A stretch of 64,000 nt of DNA from Autumnicola lenta. GTDB lineage: Bacteria > Bacteroidota > Bacteroidia > Flavobacteriales > Flavobacteriaceae. A program made the position numbers and the translations under genes. Positions 28,601-35,604 of this stretch are shown here, piece by piece (the first letter of the stretch is position 1; every line of letters starts with the position of its first letter). The stretch lies in assembly GCF_031846515.1 (NCBI RefSeq), contig NZ_JAVRHO010000003.1, positions 124,001 through 188,000 of the forward strand, in the 5' to 3' direction. A model generated the notes under the pieces. The model saw nothing but the letters and a program-made list of their open reading frames with translations. It made no database searches and was not told where the DNA came from.

Positions 28601-28689
28601 TGGGCCAGGGGGTCGGATCTGTAGGTATTGATCGAGGTTTATACCCTCAGCCTACTACCATAACTTTTGGTCTTCAGTTAGGATTTTAA
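25657..28689 (+). CDS. SusC/RagA TonB-linked outer-membrane transporter
   Basis: 1010 residues. Outer-membrane importer for oligosaccharides, working with SusD and powered by TonB. Signal peptide (FLCFLCFGFVSAQ), an N-terminal carboxypeptidase-D-like regulatory domain (GTVTDANGPLPGVNVILEGTTTGTTTDFDG, about 30-110), a TonB box/plug (DDVIVVGYGTQSRAEVTGAISSI from about 108; ALQGRASGVTVINSGAPG; DPLYVIDGV; IQVLKDASTTAVYGSRGANGVVLVTTK), and a 22-strand barrel ending in FGLQLGF. I chose the ATG at 25657 because the signal peptide starts there; the longer reading from 25600 is intergenic. Substrate not predictable from sequence alone. Confidence 0.95.
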   Translation: MRENYFKSGLFFLCFLCFGFVSAQEIITGTVTDANGPLPGVNVILEGTTTGTTTDFDGNYTLEVEEDLGPDARLVFSYISFQTQEIAINGRSVINVNMAADAQSLDDVIVVGYGTQSRAEVTGAISSIDTEEINSLPVATAEQALQGRASGVTVINSGAPGNSPAVRIRGLATPNNNDPLYVIDGVIAGGLGSLNPNDIKNIQVLKDASTTAVYGSRGANGVVLVTTKSGKASQKAELNFDSYSGVQFNSNRYDLLSTEEYIQYAREISDPVPGRLTDPQYADFIQNETDWQDEIFRTGVLRSFNLGLSGGNESSNFRFSGGYLNQEGAIIETEFERFNFRSNSNFNYGKLRFGQTLNVAFTVQNPERGGGGRSLLEHAIKSAPYLPVYNPNNRGGFQGPNSSLDGQDAENPVRVQTLGSAENKGLTILGSLFAEYEILDGLVFKSQAGLDYYKYNNDTFIPSYNDDSAGATHQFTFAQIGKDSGTNQSLTLTNSLNYKFDVADLHNFEILALAEDQRIDNENLSASSQNPITDEVEELSLNQAGLSSGSSEYRRVGVLGRINYNFDQKYILAGSLRRDASTRFGDNNRWGNFWSVAAGWNVAKESFMEDSDINNLKIRGSWGTTGNDLIGNYSYSSILITRFIYPIGGAAQQGTTAEGLANPNLKWEEVTMKNIGLDLGIFNNAFTVSLEYYSNRSDDLLFDLPLTPSLGYDDPTVASNVGSVETNGFEADLGYNDYEGDFTWSANLNLGTSRNEVLSVGNLTEIQGGFFENEFLTRIAPGEPLFHFYGLRTDGIYQNQAQVEEVFTANPDQTVVQPGDIRFEDINGDGNITAADRTVIGNPYPDLTLGLNLSAQYKAFDISVFIQGAYGQEIYNTNIYDLQGMPRLFNSGVAVLDRWTGEGTSNTIPRALGAPQNLSASDRFIEDGSYTRLKNLNIGYTFDEGIFGDSLSNLRIYLSGQNLVTLTDYSGLDPEIGVDNVLGQGVGSVGIDRGLYPQPTTITFGLQLGF

Positions 28690-28700
28690 AAAAAACAATT

Positions 28701-30167
28701 ATGAAAAAAACAAAAATTTTATTAATGACCTTTATTACACTGTTTGTTATAAACGGATGTGATGAAGAAGATTTTGAACTAAGCAACCCGAGTGGTCTTT
28801 CACCTGAAACCTTTTTTAGGACTGAAGCTCAGGTTCAGTCTTCAGTAAATGCTATATATGCTAATTTGCAGACCATAGGCTTATATACAAGGCTTTACTT
28901 TTTTGAAATGGATAATATGTCTCACGAAAATGCGGGGAATCCTCAATTAGAAGCCGATAAAAGAGCCTTTCTCGAATTTTCCTTTGATGCCAGCCATCCG
29001 CCGATTAGCTGGTATTGGGAATCCTGTTACAGAGGAATTAACAAGGCAAACTTCGTAATTAATAATGAAGAAAGGATTAATGCTATTCCATCTTCACTTT
29101 TGAGCGATGAAAAAAAGGATAAATTTATTGGGGAGGCGAAGTATATGAGGGCTTTTTACTATTTCTTATTGGTAACGCGTTTTGGTGATGTTCCTTTAAT
29201 TACAACTATTCCTGAAGGCGCATCAGGCTTTCCCCGAAGTCCTGAAGAGGAGGTGTGGAATCAAATTACTGCAGATTTAAATGATGCGAGCCAATCATTA
29301 CTTCCTAAAGAAGCCACCGAAAATGGTAGGGCTACCCAAGGGGCTGCTTATGCTCTTCTAGGTAAGGCTCATCTGTACAGAGAACAGTACCAGGAGGCTC
29401 TGAACGCTTTTGATAATATTTACGGTGAATATTCTTTGGAAGATGATTATTTTGCCAATTTCAGGGAAGAGGATGAGTTTGGACCGGAATCAATCTTTGA
29501 AGTTCAGTTTGATGATGATTTAGGCAATTCTGCAGTTTGGAATTCCAATGTGTCAGGCGCAGATGCAAATGAAGTTACCTTCCGTGGCCAGGAGTATGGT
29601 TTCAATGACTGGTTTAACGTTTATCCTTCAGACATGCTTCTTGATGAATACGAAGAGGGTGATATCAGGTATGACGAAACCTTTTATTTCGTTGGAGATA
29701 CCTTTGCAGGAGGTCTTATAGAATCTCTTCCTAATGACAGAAGAGCAGCCTGGAGGAAGTATCAGAATTATTATAAAGATGTTAACGAAGATCAGGCTTC
29801 CGGTATAAACATGAAGGTTATTCGCTATGCTGATGTTCTTTTAATGATGGCTGAAGCTGAAAATGCTTTAGGTAATCAAGCAGAAGCTATTGGTTATATT
29901 AACGAGGTAAGAGAAAGAGCAGAGTTAGATCCTCTTCCTACGGGTCTTTCTCAGCAGGAAGTATTTGATGCTATTGTTCACGAAAGGTATGTAGAATTAG
30001 CTGGTGAACAGACACGTTTTCCTGACCTTGTAAGGTGGGGGCTAGCAGGTGATGTGCTTAGTCAATTCGGATTTCAGGAAGGAAAGAACGAACTGTGGCC
30101 TATACCCAATAATGAGATTGCCGCAAATGAGAGTATTAGTCAGGAAGATCAGAATCCTGGATATTAA
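28701..30167 (+). CDS. SusD/RagB nutrient-binding lipoprotein
   Basis: 488 residues, lipobox INGC (about Cys20), partner and lid of the SusC barrel. Family features: N-terminal NPSGLSPETFFRTEAQVQSSVNAIYANLQ, TPR-like helices (KYMRAFYYFLLVTRFGDVPLI, GAAYALLGKAHLYREQYQEALNAF), and the C-terminal VIRYADVLLMMAEAENALG and ERYVELAGEQTRFPDLVRWG. It starts 11 bases after susC. A terminator hairpin lies between it and the GH2 gene. Confidence 0.95.
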   Translation: MKKTKILLMTFITLFVINGCDEEDFELSNPSGLSPETFFRTEAQVQSSVNAIYANLQTIGLYTRLYFFEMDNMSHENAGNPQLEADKRAFLEFSFDASHPPISWYWESCYRGINKANFVINNEERINAIPSSLLSDEKKDKFIGEAKYMRAFYYFLLVTRFGDVPLITTIPEGASGFPRSPEEEVWNQITADLNDASQSLLPKEATENGRATQGAAYALLGKAHLYREQYQEALNAFDNIYGEYSLEDDYFANFREEDEFGPESIFEVQFDDDLGNSAVWNSNVSGADANEVTFRGQEYGFNDWFNVYPSDMLLDEYEEGDIRYDETFYFVGDTFAGGLIESLPNDRRAAWRKYQNYYKDVNEDQASGINMKVIRYADVLLMMAEAENALGNQAEAIGYINEVRERAELDPLPTGLSQQEVFDAIVHERYVELAGEQTRFPDLVRWGLAGDVLSQFGFQEGKNELWPIPNNEIAANESISQEDQNPGY

Positions 30168-30188
30168 TTCTTTTTCGATTTTAAACTT

Positions 30189-30222
30189 AAAAGCCCTTTC
30201 ATTAAATTGGAGGGGCTTTTTT
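30189..30222 (+). terminator. Terminator between susD and GH2
   Basis: AAAAGCCC (30189-30196) pairs with GGGCTTTT (30213-30220) followed by more T. It would attenuate read-through from susCD into the glycosidase gene. Confidence 0.75.
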
Positions 30223-30260
30223 AATACTAGCCAAATGATAAATAAATCCTCAAAATAATT

Positions 30261-32081
30261 ATGAATCAAATGAAATCTATAAAATTTTTTGTTTTATTTC
30301 TTATTGCTGCAATTTACTCCTTTCCGGTTTTTTCTCAAACGCTTATTCAAAATGTGGAAAACAGGGAGAAAATGAGCCTTAATGGAAGGTGGAACTACAT
30401 TATAGATCCTTATCAAATGGGTTACCTGGATTACAGGCAGGAGCCTTTTGATGAAAGTCCGTCGGGTAAGGGTGGTTTCTTTGAAAATTTGAATGACGAC
30501 AACGCCAAGGGACGTATAGAATATAATTTTGACCTTTCACCCACTCTGACGGTACCGGGCGATTGGAATTCTCAGGAGGAGAATCTGGAATTATACGAAG
30601 GCACCTTGTGGTACAAAAGAGACTTTACAATTTCTCCGGAAATGAATAACAGGTATTTTGTTCATTTTGGTGCAGTGAATTATGAAGCACATGTTTACCT
30701 GAATGGTGAAAAACTGGGAGTTCATAAAGGAGGTTTTACGCCCTTTCAGTTTGAAGTTACAGAGAACCTGAAAGACGGGGAAAATTTTCTGGTTGTTATG
30801 GTGAATAATACCAGGAAACAAGATGAAGTCCCCACCGTGAATACCGACTGGTGGAACTATGGCGGAATTACAAGGGATGTGAATCTAATAATTACTCCTA
30901 AAACTTTTATTTCTGATTATAAGGTGCAGTTGGCCGATAATAACATGGATCTTATTAATGGTTATGTGCAGCTAGACGGTGTCTCGGGAAAGAGCACTGT
31001 TCTGGTTAAAATTCCTGAACTTGGAATAAATGAATCGTTTAATACAGATGCGTCCGGAAAAGTTAATTTTAAAATTCCCGTTAGCAATGTTAAGTATTGG
31101 ACTCCAACCGATCCGGTCCTCTACAGAGTTGATATTTCTTCAGAAAATGAAAGTGTTAGAGACGATATTGGTTTCAGGACCATTAAAACTCAGGGTAGAA
31201 ATATCTTGCTAAATGAGAAGTCAGTATTTCTTAAAGGAATTTCGATTCATGATGAGAATCCGTTAGTTGAAGGTAGGTTAAGGACAGAAGGAGATATGAG
31301 AATGATGCTGGAGTGGGCTAAGGAACTTGGTTGCAACTTTGTTCGTTTAGCACATTATACCCATAACGAGAAGATGATACGCCTTGCAGATGAGATGGGA
31401 TTAATGGTCTGGGCAGAAATTCCTGTTTACTGGACAATTTCCTGGGAGAATGAAGCAACTTATCAAAACGCCGAAAATCAATTATTAGCGGCAATTGAAC
31501 GTGACAAGAACAGGGCGAGTGTCATCATTTGGTCTGTTGGAAATGAAACGCCTGTTACAGAGGCGAGAAACAAATTTATGGGTAATCTGGTATCCAAAGT
31601 CAGGAGTTTGGATGATACGCGGCTTGTGGCGGCAGCGCTGGAAGTAGAACGGGAAGGTTACACGGTAACAGTTGATGATCCTCTGGGCGCGAAGCTGGAC
31701 CTGGCAAGTTTTAACGAGTATGGAGGCTGGTACTGGGACGAGCCTGGAGAATTGTCCAAATATACCTTCGATATTCATTTTGACAAACCTGTAGTTATAA
31801 CCGAATTTGGAGGAGGAGCTTTGGCAGGTTTTCACGGTGATAAAAACACCATGTGGAGCGAGGAGCACCAGGAATTTATTTATGAAGAACAGTTGAAAAT
31901 GTTGAATAAAATTGATGGTTTAAGAGGTATGACTCCGTGGATATTGGTTGATTTTAAATCCCCGAGAAGGCAGCACCCTGTCTATCAGAATTTCTGGAAT
32001 AGGAAAGGATTAATTTCTGAAACCGGGGAAAAGAAGAAGGCTTATTTTGTGCTTCAGGATTATTACGAAAGTCTGGAATAA
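30261..32081 (+). CDS. Glycoside hydrolase family 2 (beta-glucuronidase/galactosidase-like)
   Basis: 606 residues with a signal peptide (about 1-25, ending VFSQT). The GH2 order is sugar-binding jelly-roll (about 40-215; PGDWNSQEENLELYEGTLWYKRDF), immunoglobulin-like domain (about 215-310), then TIM barrel (about 310-600). Acid/base Glu429 in WSVGNETPV and nucleophile Glu515 in VITEFGGG. Shorter than classical beta-galactosidases and close in layout to beta-glucuronidase-like enzymes. Likely periplasmic or surface-bound. It would trim side groups from the glycan imported by the preceding SusCD. Confidence 0.88.
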   Translation: MNQMKSIKFFVLFLIAAIYSFPVFSQTLIQNVENREKMSLNGRWNYIIDPYQMGYLDYRQEPFDESPSGKGGFFENLNDDNAKGRIEYNFDLSPTLTVPGDWNSQEENLELYEGTLWYKRDFTISPEMNNRYFVHFGAVNYEAHVYLNGEKLGVHKGGFTPFQFEVTENLKDGENFLVVMVNNTRKQDEVPTVNTDWWNYGGITRDVNLIITPKTFISDYKVQLADNNMDLINGYVQLDGVSGKSTVLVKIPELGINESFNTDASGKVNFKIPVSNVKYWTPTDPVLYRVDISSENESVRDDIGFRTIKTQGRNILLNEKSVFLKGISIHDENPLVEGRLRTEGDMRMMLEWAKELGCNFVRLAHYTHNEKMIRLADEMGLMVWAEIPVYWTISWENEATYQNAENQLLAAIERDKNRASVIIWSVGNETPVTEARNKFMGNLVSKVRSLDDTRLVAAALEVEREGYTVTVDDPLGAKLDLASFNEYGGWYWDEPGELSKYTFDIHFDKPVVITEFGGGALAGFHGDKNTMWSEEHQEFIYEEQLKMLNKIDGLRGMTPWILVDFKSPRRQHPVYQNFWNRKGLISETGEKKKAYFVLQDYYESLE

Positions 32082-32096
32082 ATTATAAGAATATGA

Positions 32097-32128
32097 AAAA
32101 ACCGGGATGTGTTAAACTCCCGGTTTTT
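32097..32128. terminator. Bidirectional terminator between the two arms of the glycan locus
   Basis: Perfect 11-bp stem AAAAACCGGGA / TCCCGGTTTTT with a 10-base loop. Being A-rich on one side and T-rich on the other, it can serve GH2 (+) and the redoxin gene (-). Confidence 0.88.
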
Positions 32129-32199
32129 AATATCTTAATATATCTGCGCTAGCAAATATCAGAATTTGTTTATCTATTTGTTTAAAGGCTGTTTTGTAA

Positions 32200-33432
32200 T
32201 TAGTAGACTCTTCCCATCATAGGATGCTCTACAATGGTCTTCTTTAACTCGAGAAAATCTACTTCTCCCTGATAACTCCATACCACATTTCCTCCCGGTT
32301 CTATAAGCATAGTGTAGGGTAAGGCCCCGTTCCATTCCGGATCAATCGCTTCTATTATGGCATATTTATCATCATTAACAGCAATGTGATTTCCTACAGC
32401 CGAATTGGTGCTTTCCAGAAAATCAAGTGCACTCTCCTTCTTTGAAAGTTTATCTGCAGAAATTGATACGAATTCAAAATCTTTGGCACCAAACATCCGC
32501 TGAATAGTAACAAATTCAGGATATTCTATTCTACATGGAGCACACCACGTTGCCCAGACATTAATTAACCGGAGTTTATCGCTATCATTCTTAATTAGTT
32601 CTTTCAGCTCATTTGTAGAGCTTTCTTGCAATGTCACCTCTTTCTCTGCCCATTCAGCATCTATTTTTTCACGATTCTTTGTTTTCCATCCCCACTTTGT
32701 GGAACAGCCAAAGGTTTTTGTAACAGGTTCTTCCAATTCTTCATTAGCCAGGATTTTATCGAGTGCATTTCGCAAGTCTTCTCCATTCTTGGTACCGGGT
32801 TTTTCTGTGTCGTCTATACGGCCCACATACTGTAAAGTACGCTGCTCATCAAAAACAAAAGTATGAGGAGTCGCCGCTGGGCCATAGGCCAGGGACACCT
32901 CTTGGTTGTCACCGTCATACAGGTAAGGAAAATTGAAATTTTTATCTTTATCCCTTATAATCATATCTTCGTACGTGTCTCCCAGGTCTGAATATCCCAA
33001 TTCTTCTGGTAATAGCCCCAACGGGCTGTTAGGAGAGATTGCCACAACCTGAACACTTTTATCTTTATAATCACTTGTAATAGATTTTATCCTTTCTTCA
33101 TAAGCCTGGGCTGTAGGGCAATGGTTGCAGGTAAAAATAACCGCTAAGACTTTAGCGGAATCGTATTCGGAAAGGGAATGATACTTTCCGTCCGTTCCCG
33201 GTAATCTGAAATTGGGTGCTTTACTGCCTATTTCCAGCGTTTTCACCTCCTGCTCCGGTACTTTTACAGGATTAGAAGAAAATGCAAACGTATCTACTAC
33301 TTGCGCCTGTTCATTTTCGTCTGTACTTTCATTGGAATTTTTAGTGTCAGATTTGCATTGGGCAAATACAGCCACCACCAGTACGATTAGCGAGCACTTC
33401 AACAGTAGGTAGGATAAATAATTTCTTTTCAT
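32200..33432 (-). CDS. Lipoprotein with two thioredoxin-like domains
   Basis: 410 residues from the ATG at 33432 (MKRNYLSYLL). A hydrophobic signal ends at a lipobox (FAQC), then a Thr/Glu/Asn-rich linker. The first domain is AhpC/TSA-like redoxin (about 65-235) with Cys102-N-H-Cys105 (FTCNHCPTAQ). The second is a TlpA/ResA-type thioredoxin domain (about 260-410) with Cys297-A-P-Cys300 (WATWCAPCRIEYP). It sits at the end of the GH9-CE15-ThuA arm; a role in keeping secreted enzymes reduced, or in copper/thiol chemistry of the envelope, is inference. Confidence 0.82.
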   Translation of the reverse strand: MKRNYLSYLLLKCSLIVLVVAVFAQCKSDTKNSNESTDENEQAQVVDTFAFSSNPVKVPEQEVKTLEIGSKAPNFRLPGTDGKYHSLSEYDSAKVLAVIFTCNHCPTAQAYEERIKSITSDYKDKSVQVVAISPNSPLGLLPEELGYSDLGDTYEDMIIRDKDKNFNFPYLYDGDNQEVSLAYGPAATPHTFVFDEQRTLQYVGRIDDTEKPGTKNGEDLRNALDKILANEELEEPVTKTFGCSTKWGWKTKNREKIDAEWAEKEVTLQESSTNELKELIKNDSDKLRLINVWATWCAPCRIEYPEFVTIQRMFGAKDFEFVSISADKLSKKESALDFLESTNSAVGNHIAVNDDKYAIIEAIDPEWNGALPYTMLIEPGGNVVWSYQGEVDFLELKKTIVEHPMMGRVY

Positions 33433-33477
33433 GGTAAAAATTAGATTAATTTCTTTATTTCTGAATTTGATCAGCAA

Positions 33478-34233
33478 CTATTTTTTAATTCCGTTTCCTG
33501 TGGCAGCCCAGTAGATACCGCCGTACAGGTGATGTAAAAACCACGGATCTTTATAAATTTCTGCGATATGGCCTAATCCTGTATAAAAAGACCTCCCGTT
33601 GTCAAAGTACTGATACCAGGATATTGGATGGTCACCCATTCCTTTGCCGATTTTCTCACCCCATTGAACCTCAGGATCGTAAGATTCTTCATCTACGCTA
33701 AGCAGGATGTTTAGATTTTTAGAGTACTCTTCCGGAAGAAATTCATACCACTCATCAGTCCATAGAAACCTTTTCGGAAAAATTTCCATTCCGGGAAAGT
33801 TGGTATCCACAACATCTACCATAGCAGATTGCTCCAGGGGGTGTATATGGAACATTTTCCCTACAAGCTGGTTGTACCACGGCCAGTCGTACTCTGTATC
33901 TGAGGCACTGTGAACGCCCACAAAACCTTTACCCGACTGGATAAACCTTTTAAATGCTGCCTGTTGCTCTTCATTAAGAATATCTTCTGTAGTGTTCAGG
34001 AAAATTATAACATCAAATTGTTCAAGAAAATCATCGTTAAACCTGGTGGCATCTTCATGCCATTGCATATCAAAACTATGCCGTTCAGCCATAGCTCGCA
34101 TTGCTGTTACTCCTTCGTTAATGGATTTATGATGCCATCCGGCAGTTTTGGTGAAAAGCAGGACATTAAACTGGTTTTGAGCAGATGTCTGCATGGCAAA
34201 AAGTAGTACAAAAAGGATAAATAAGTTTTTCAC
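33478..34233 (-). CDS. ThuA-domain exported protein
   Basis: 251 residues, GTG start (MKNLFILFVLLFAMQTSAQ is a signal peptide). A single ThuA domain with KTAGWHHKSINEG near residue 30, GVHSASDTEYDWPWYNQLVG near 110-130 and YTGLGHIAEIYKDPWFLHHLYGGI near 215-238. ThuA proteins are class I glutamine-amidotransferase-like folds, often annotated as trehalose utilisation, but in Bacteroidota they occur with glycan enzymes and heme/Trx-type proteins. Substrate unknown. Lies in the GH9-CE15 arm. Confidence 0.85.
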   Translation of the reverse strand: MKNLFILFVLLFAMQTSAQNQFNVLLFTKTAGWHHKSINEGVTAMRAMAERHSFDMQWHEDATRFNDDFLEQFDVIIFLNTTEDILNEEQQAAFKRFIQSGKGFVGVHSASDTEYDWPWYNQLVGKMFHIHPLEQSAMVDVVDTNFPGMEIFPKRFLWTDEWYEFLPEEYSKNLNILLSVDEESYDPEVQWGEKIGKGMGDHPISWYQYFDNGRSFYTGLGHIAEIYKDPWFLHHLYGGIYWAATGNGIKK

Positions 34234-34260
34234 GTTTTTATTTTTAGTGGTTTAATATAG

Positions 34261-35604
34261 TTAATCTTCTTCAGTTGCAAGATATTTACTTGCAAATTCA
34301 ATAAAGTACGGCCAGTTTGGAACCACAGTATGGCCACCTCTGTGTTCACGAAAGGCAATTTGGCCATCCAGCAAAGCTTCATGTTCCAAAGGATATTCGG
34401 TAGTTCCCATTCCATCTTTTTCCAGCAGTTCGTAAACAGGGGCAGCGTGTACGCCGCCAAGAAACATTCCTTTTGCATCTATCCATTTTCCTTCTACTTC
34501 CGGATCTCCGGAACTGATAAAAACCGGTCTCGGCGCAGCCATTGCTATTAGTTGGTGTGCGTCTACCGGCAGGTCATTTGGCGTTAGAGGTCCTGCATAT
34601 TTAATAAAGTTAGGGACAAACCAATGATATTCAGCTGAAGAGGCGAGATTTTCTACCTGCTCACCATATTCCCGTCTCAAAATCTTTGTTCCGCCTGCTC
34701 CGGAAGAGCCTATAAATCCAATGGCGAAACGAGGGTCATAGGCAAAAGTAACAATGGCAGCTTTCCCATATCGTGAAAGACCTTCTATTCCCACACGATT
34801 TTCATCCACAGCGGGATCTGTTTCAAAATAATCCAGAGCTCTGCTGGCTCCCCATGCCCAGGCTCGCAGCGCTCCCCAGTCGTCCACTTCTCTTGGTTGC
34901 CCTTTATTTACAAGACCGATAATTCCCTCACGTAAACCGGCACCATTGTCTGCCTGGAAACTGGTGGGGATTAGGACGGCATAGCCCCATCCCTTCTCCA
35001 GTAATTGTTCCTGCCAGGGCTCACCTTTCTGCTCAGGTCTGGGTATATGTGAAGGCCAGTTCCAGCCGAGTTCCATTATCACAGGAACAGGCTGCTTTGC
35101 TTTTGCAGGAGTGGTAAGGCTTAATTCGATTTCTACTGTGATTTCCGGATATGCAGAGTTATCTACATGTCCAAGCAGGTTTTTTTGAATTGCCGGATAT
35201 TCTCCAATTATAGTATCCTTTGTACTAATTACTTCCCAGGTAACTTCTGGAACGTTTTCAGGAACCCGACCATAAATTTCACGATCAAAATGTTCCTTAA
35301 TTTCTGCTTTTCGTTTTTCCCAATCCTCAGCAGATTCTACTGTGGAACCATTATCAAATACGAGGGGATCTGGTAAGCTTGTATAGGGCGAGGCTTTAGA
35401 TTCATCAGAATTTGCAGCATTGGGAGCCTCAGGGTTCCCTGAGGGGCCTGGTCGTAATTCTTCAATTCCCAGTTTTTCCATCATTAACTGGTGGTCTTCA
35501 TTACTTAACCTGTTAATACTGTCTCTGTCTTTTTGGGAGAATTGTCCAATTGCCTGGAAAGAAATGACCAGTGTAATCACTAAGGTGTAAAAGTTTTTAT
35601 TCAT
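34261..35604 (-). CDS. CE15-like glucuronoyl esterase / acetyl-xylan-esterase-like hydrolase
   Basis: 447 residues with a signal peptide (about 1-20, ending AIGQ) and an alpha/beta-hydrolase domain. The nucleophile is in GLSRYGK (Ser277), the CE15-type G-x-S-R-x-G-K elbow; the catalytic His is His425 in RGGHTVVPNWPYF. An N-terminal PDPLVFDNGSTVESAEDWEKRK segment is typical of this family. CE15 enzymes hydrolyse ester links between glucuronic acid of xylan and lignin alcohols. The first codons overlap the GH9 stop by 8 bases, so the two are translationally coupled. Family assignment is firm; the substrate is inferred. Confidence 0.82.
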   Translation of the reverse strand: MNKNFYTLVITLVISFQAIGQFSQKDRDSINRLSNEDHQLMMEKLGIEELRPGPSGNPEAPNAANSDESKASPYTSLPDPLVFDNGSTVESAEDWEKRKAEIKEHFDREIYGRVPENVPEVTWEVISTKDTIIGEYPAIQKNLLGHVDNSAYPEITVEIELSLTTPAKAKQPVPVIMELGWNWPSHIPRPEQKGEPWQEQLLEKGWGYAVLIPTSFQADNGAGLREGIIGLVNKGQPREVDDWGALRAWAWGASRALDYFETDPAVDENRVGIEGLSRYGKAAIVTFAYDPRFAIGFIGSSGAGGTKILRREYGEQVENLASSAEYHWFVPNFIKYAGPLTPNDLPVDAHQLIAMAAPRPVFISSGDPEVEGKWIDAKGMFLGGVHAAPVYELLEKDGMGTTEYPLEHEALLDGQIAFREHRGGHTVVPNWPYFIEFASKYLATEED

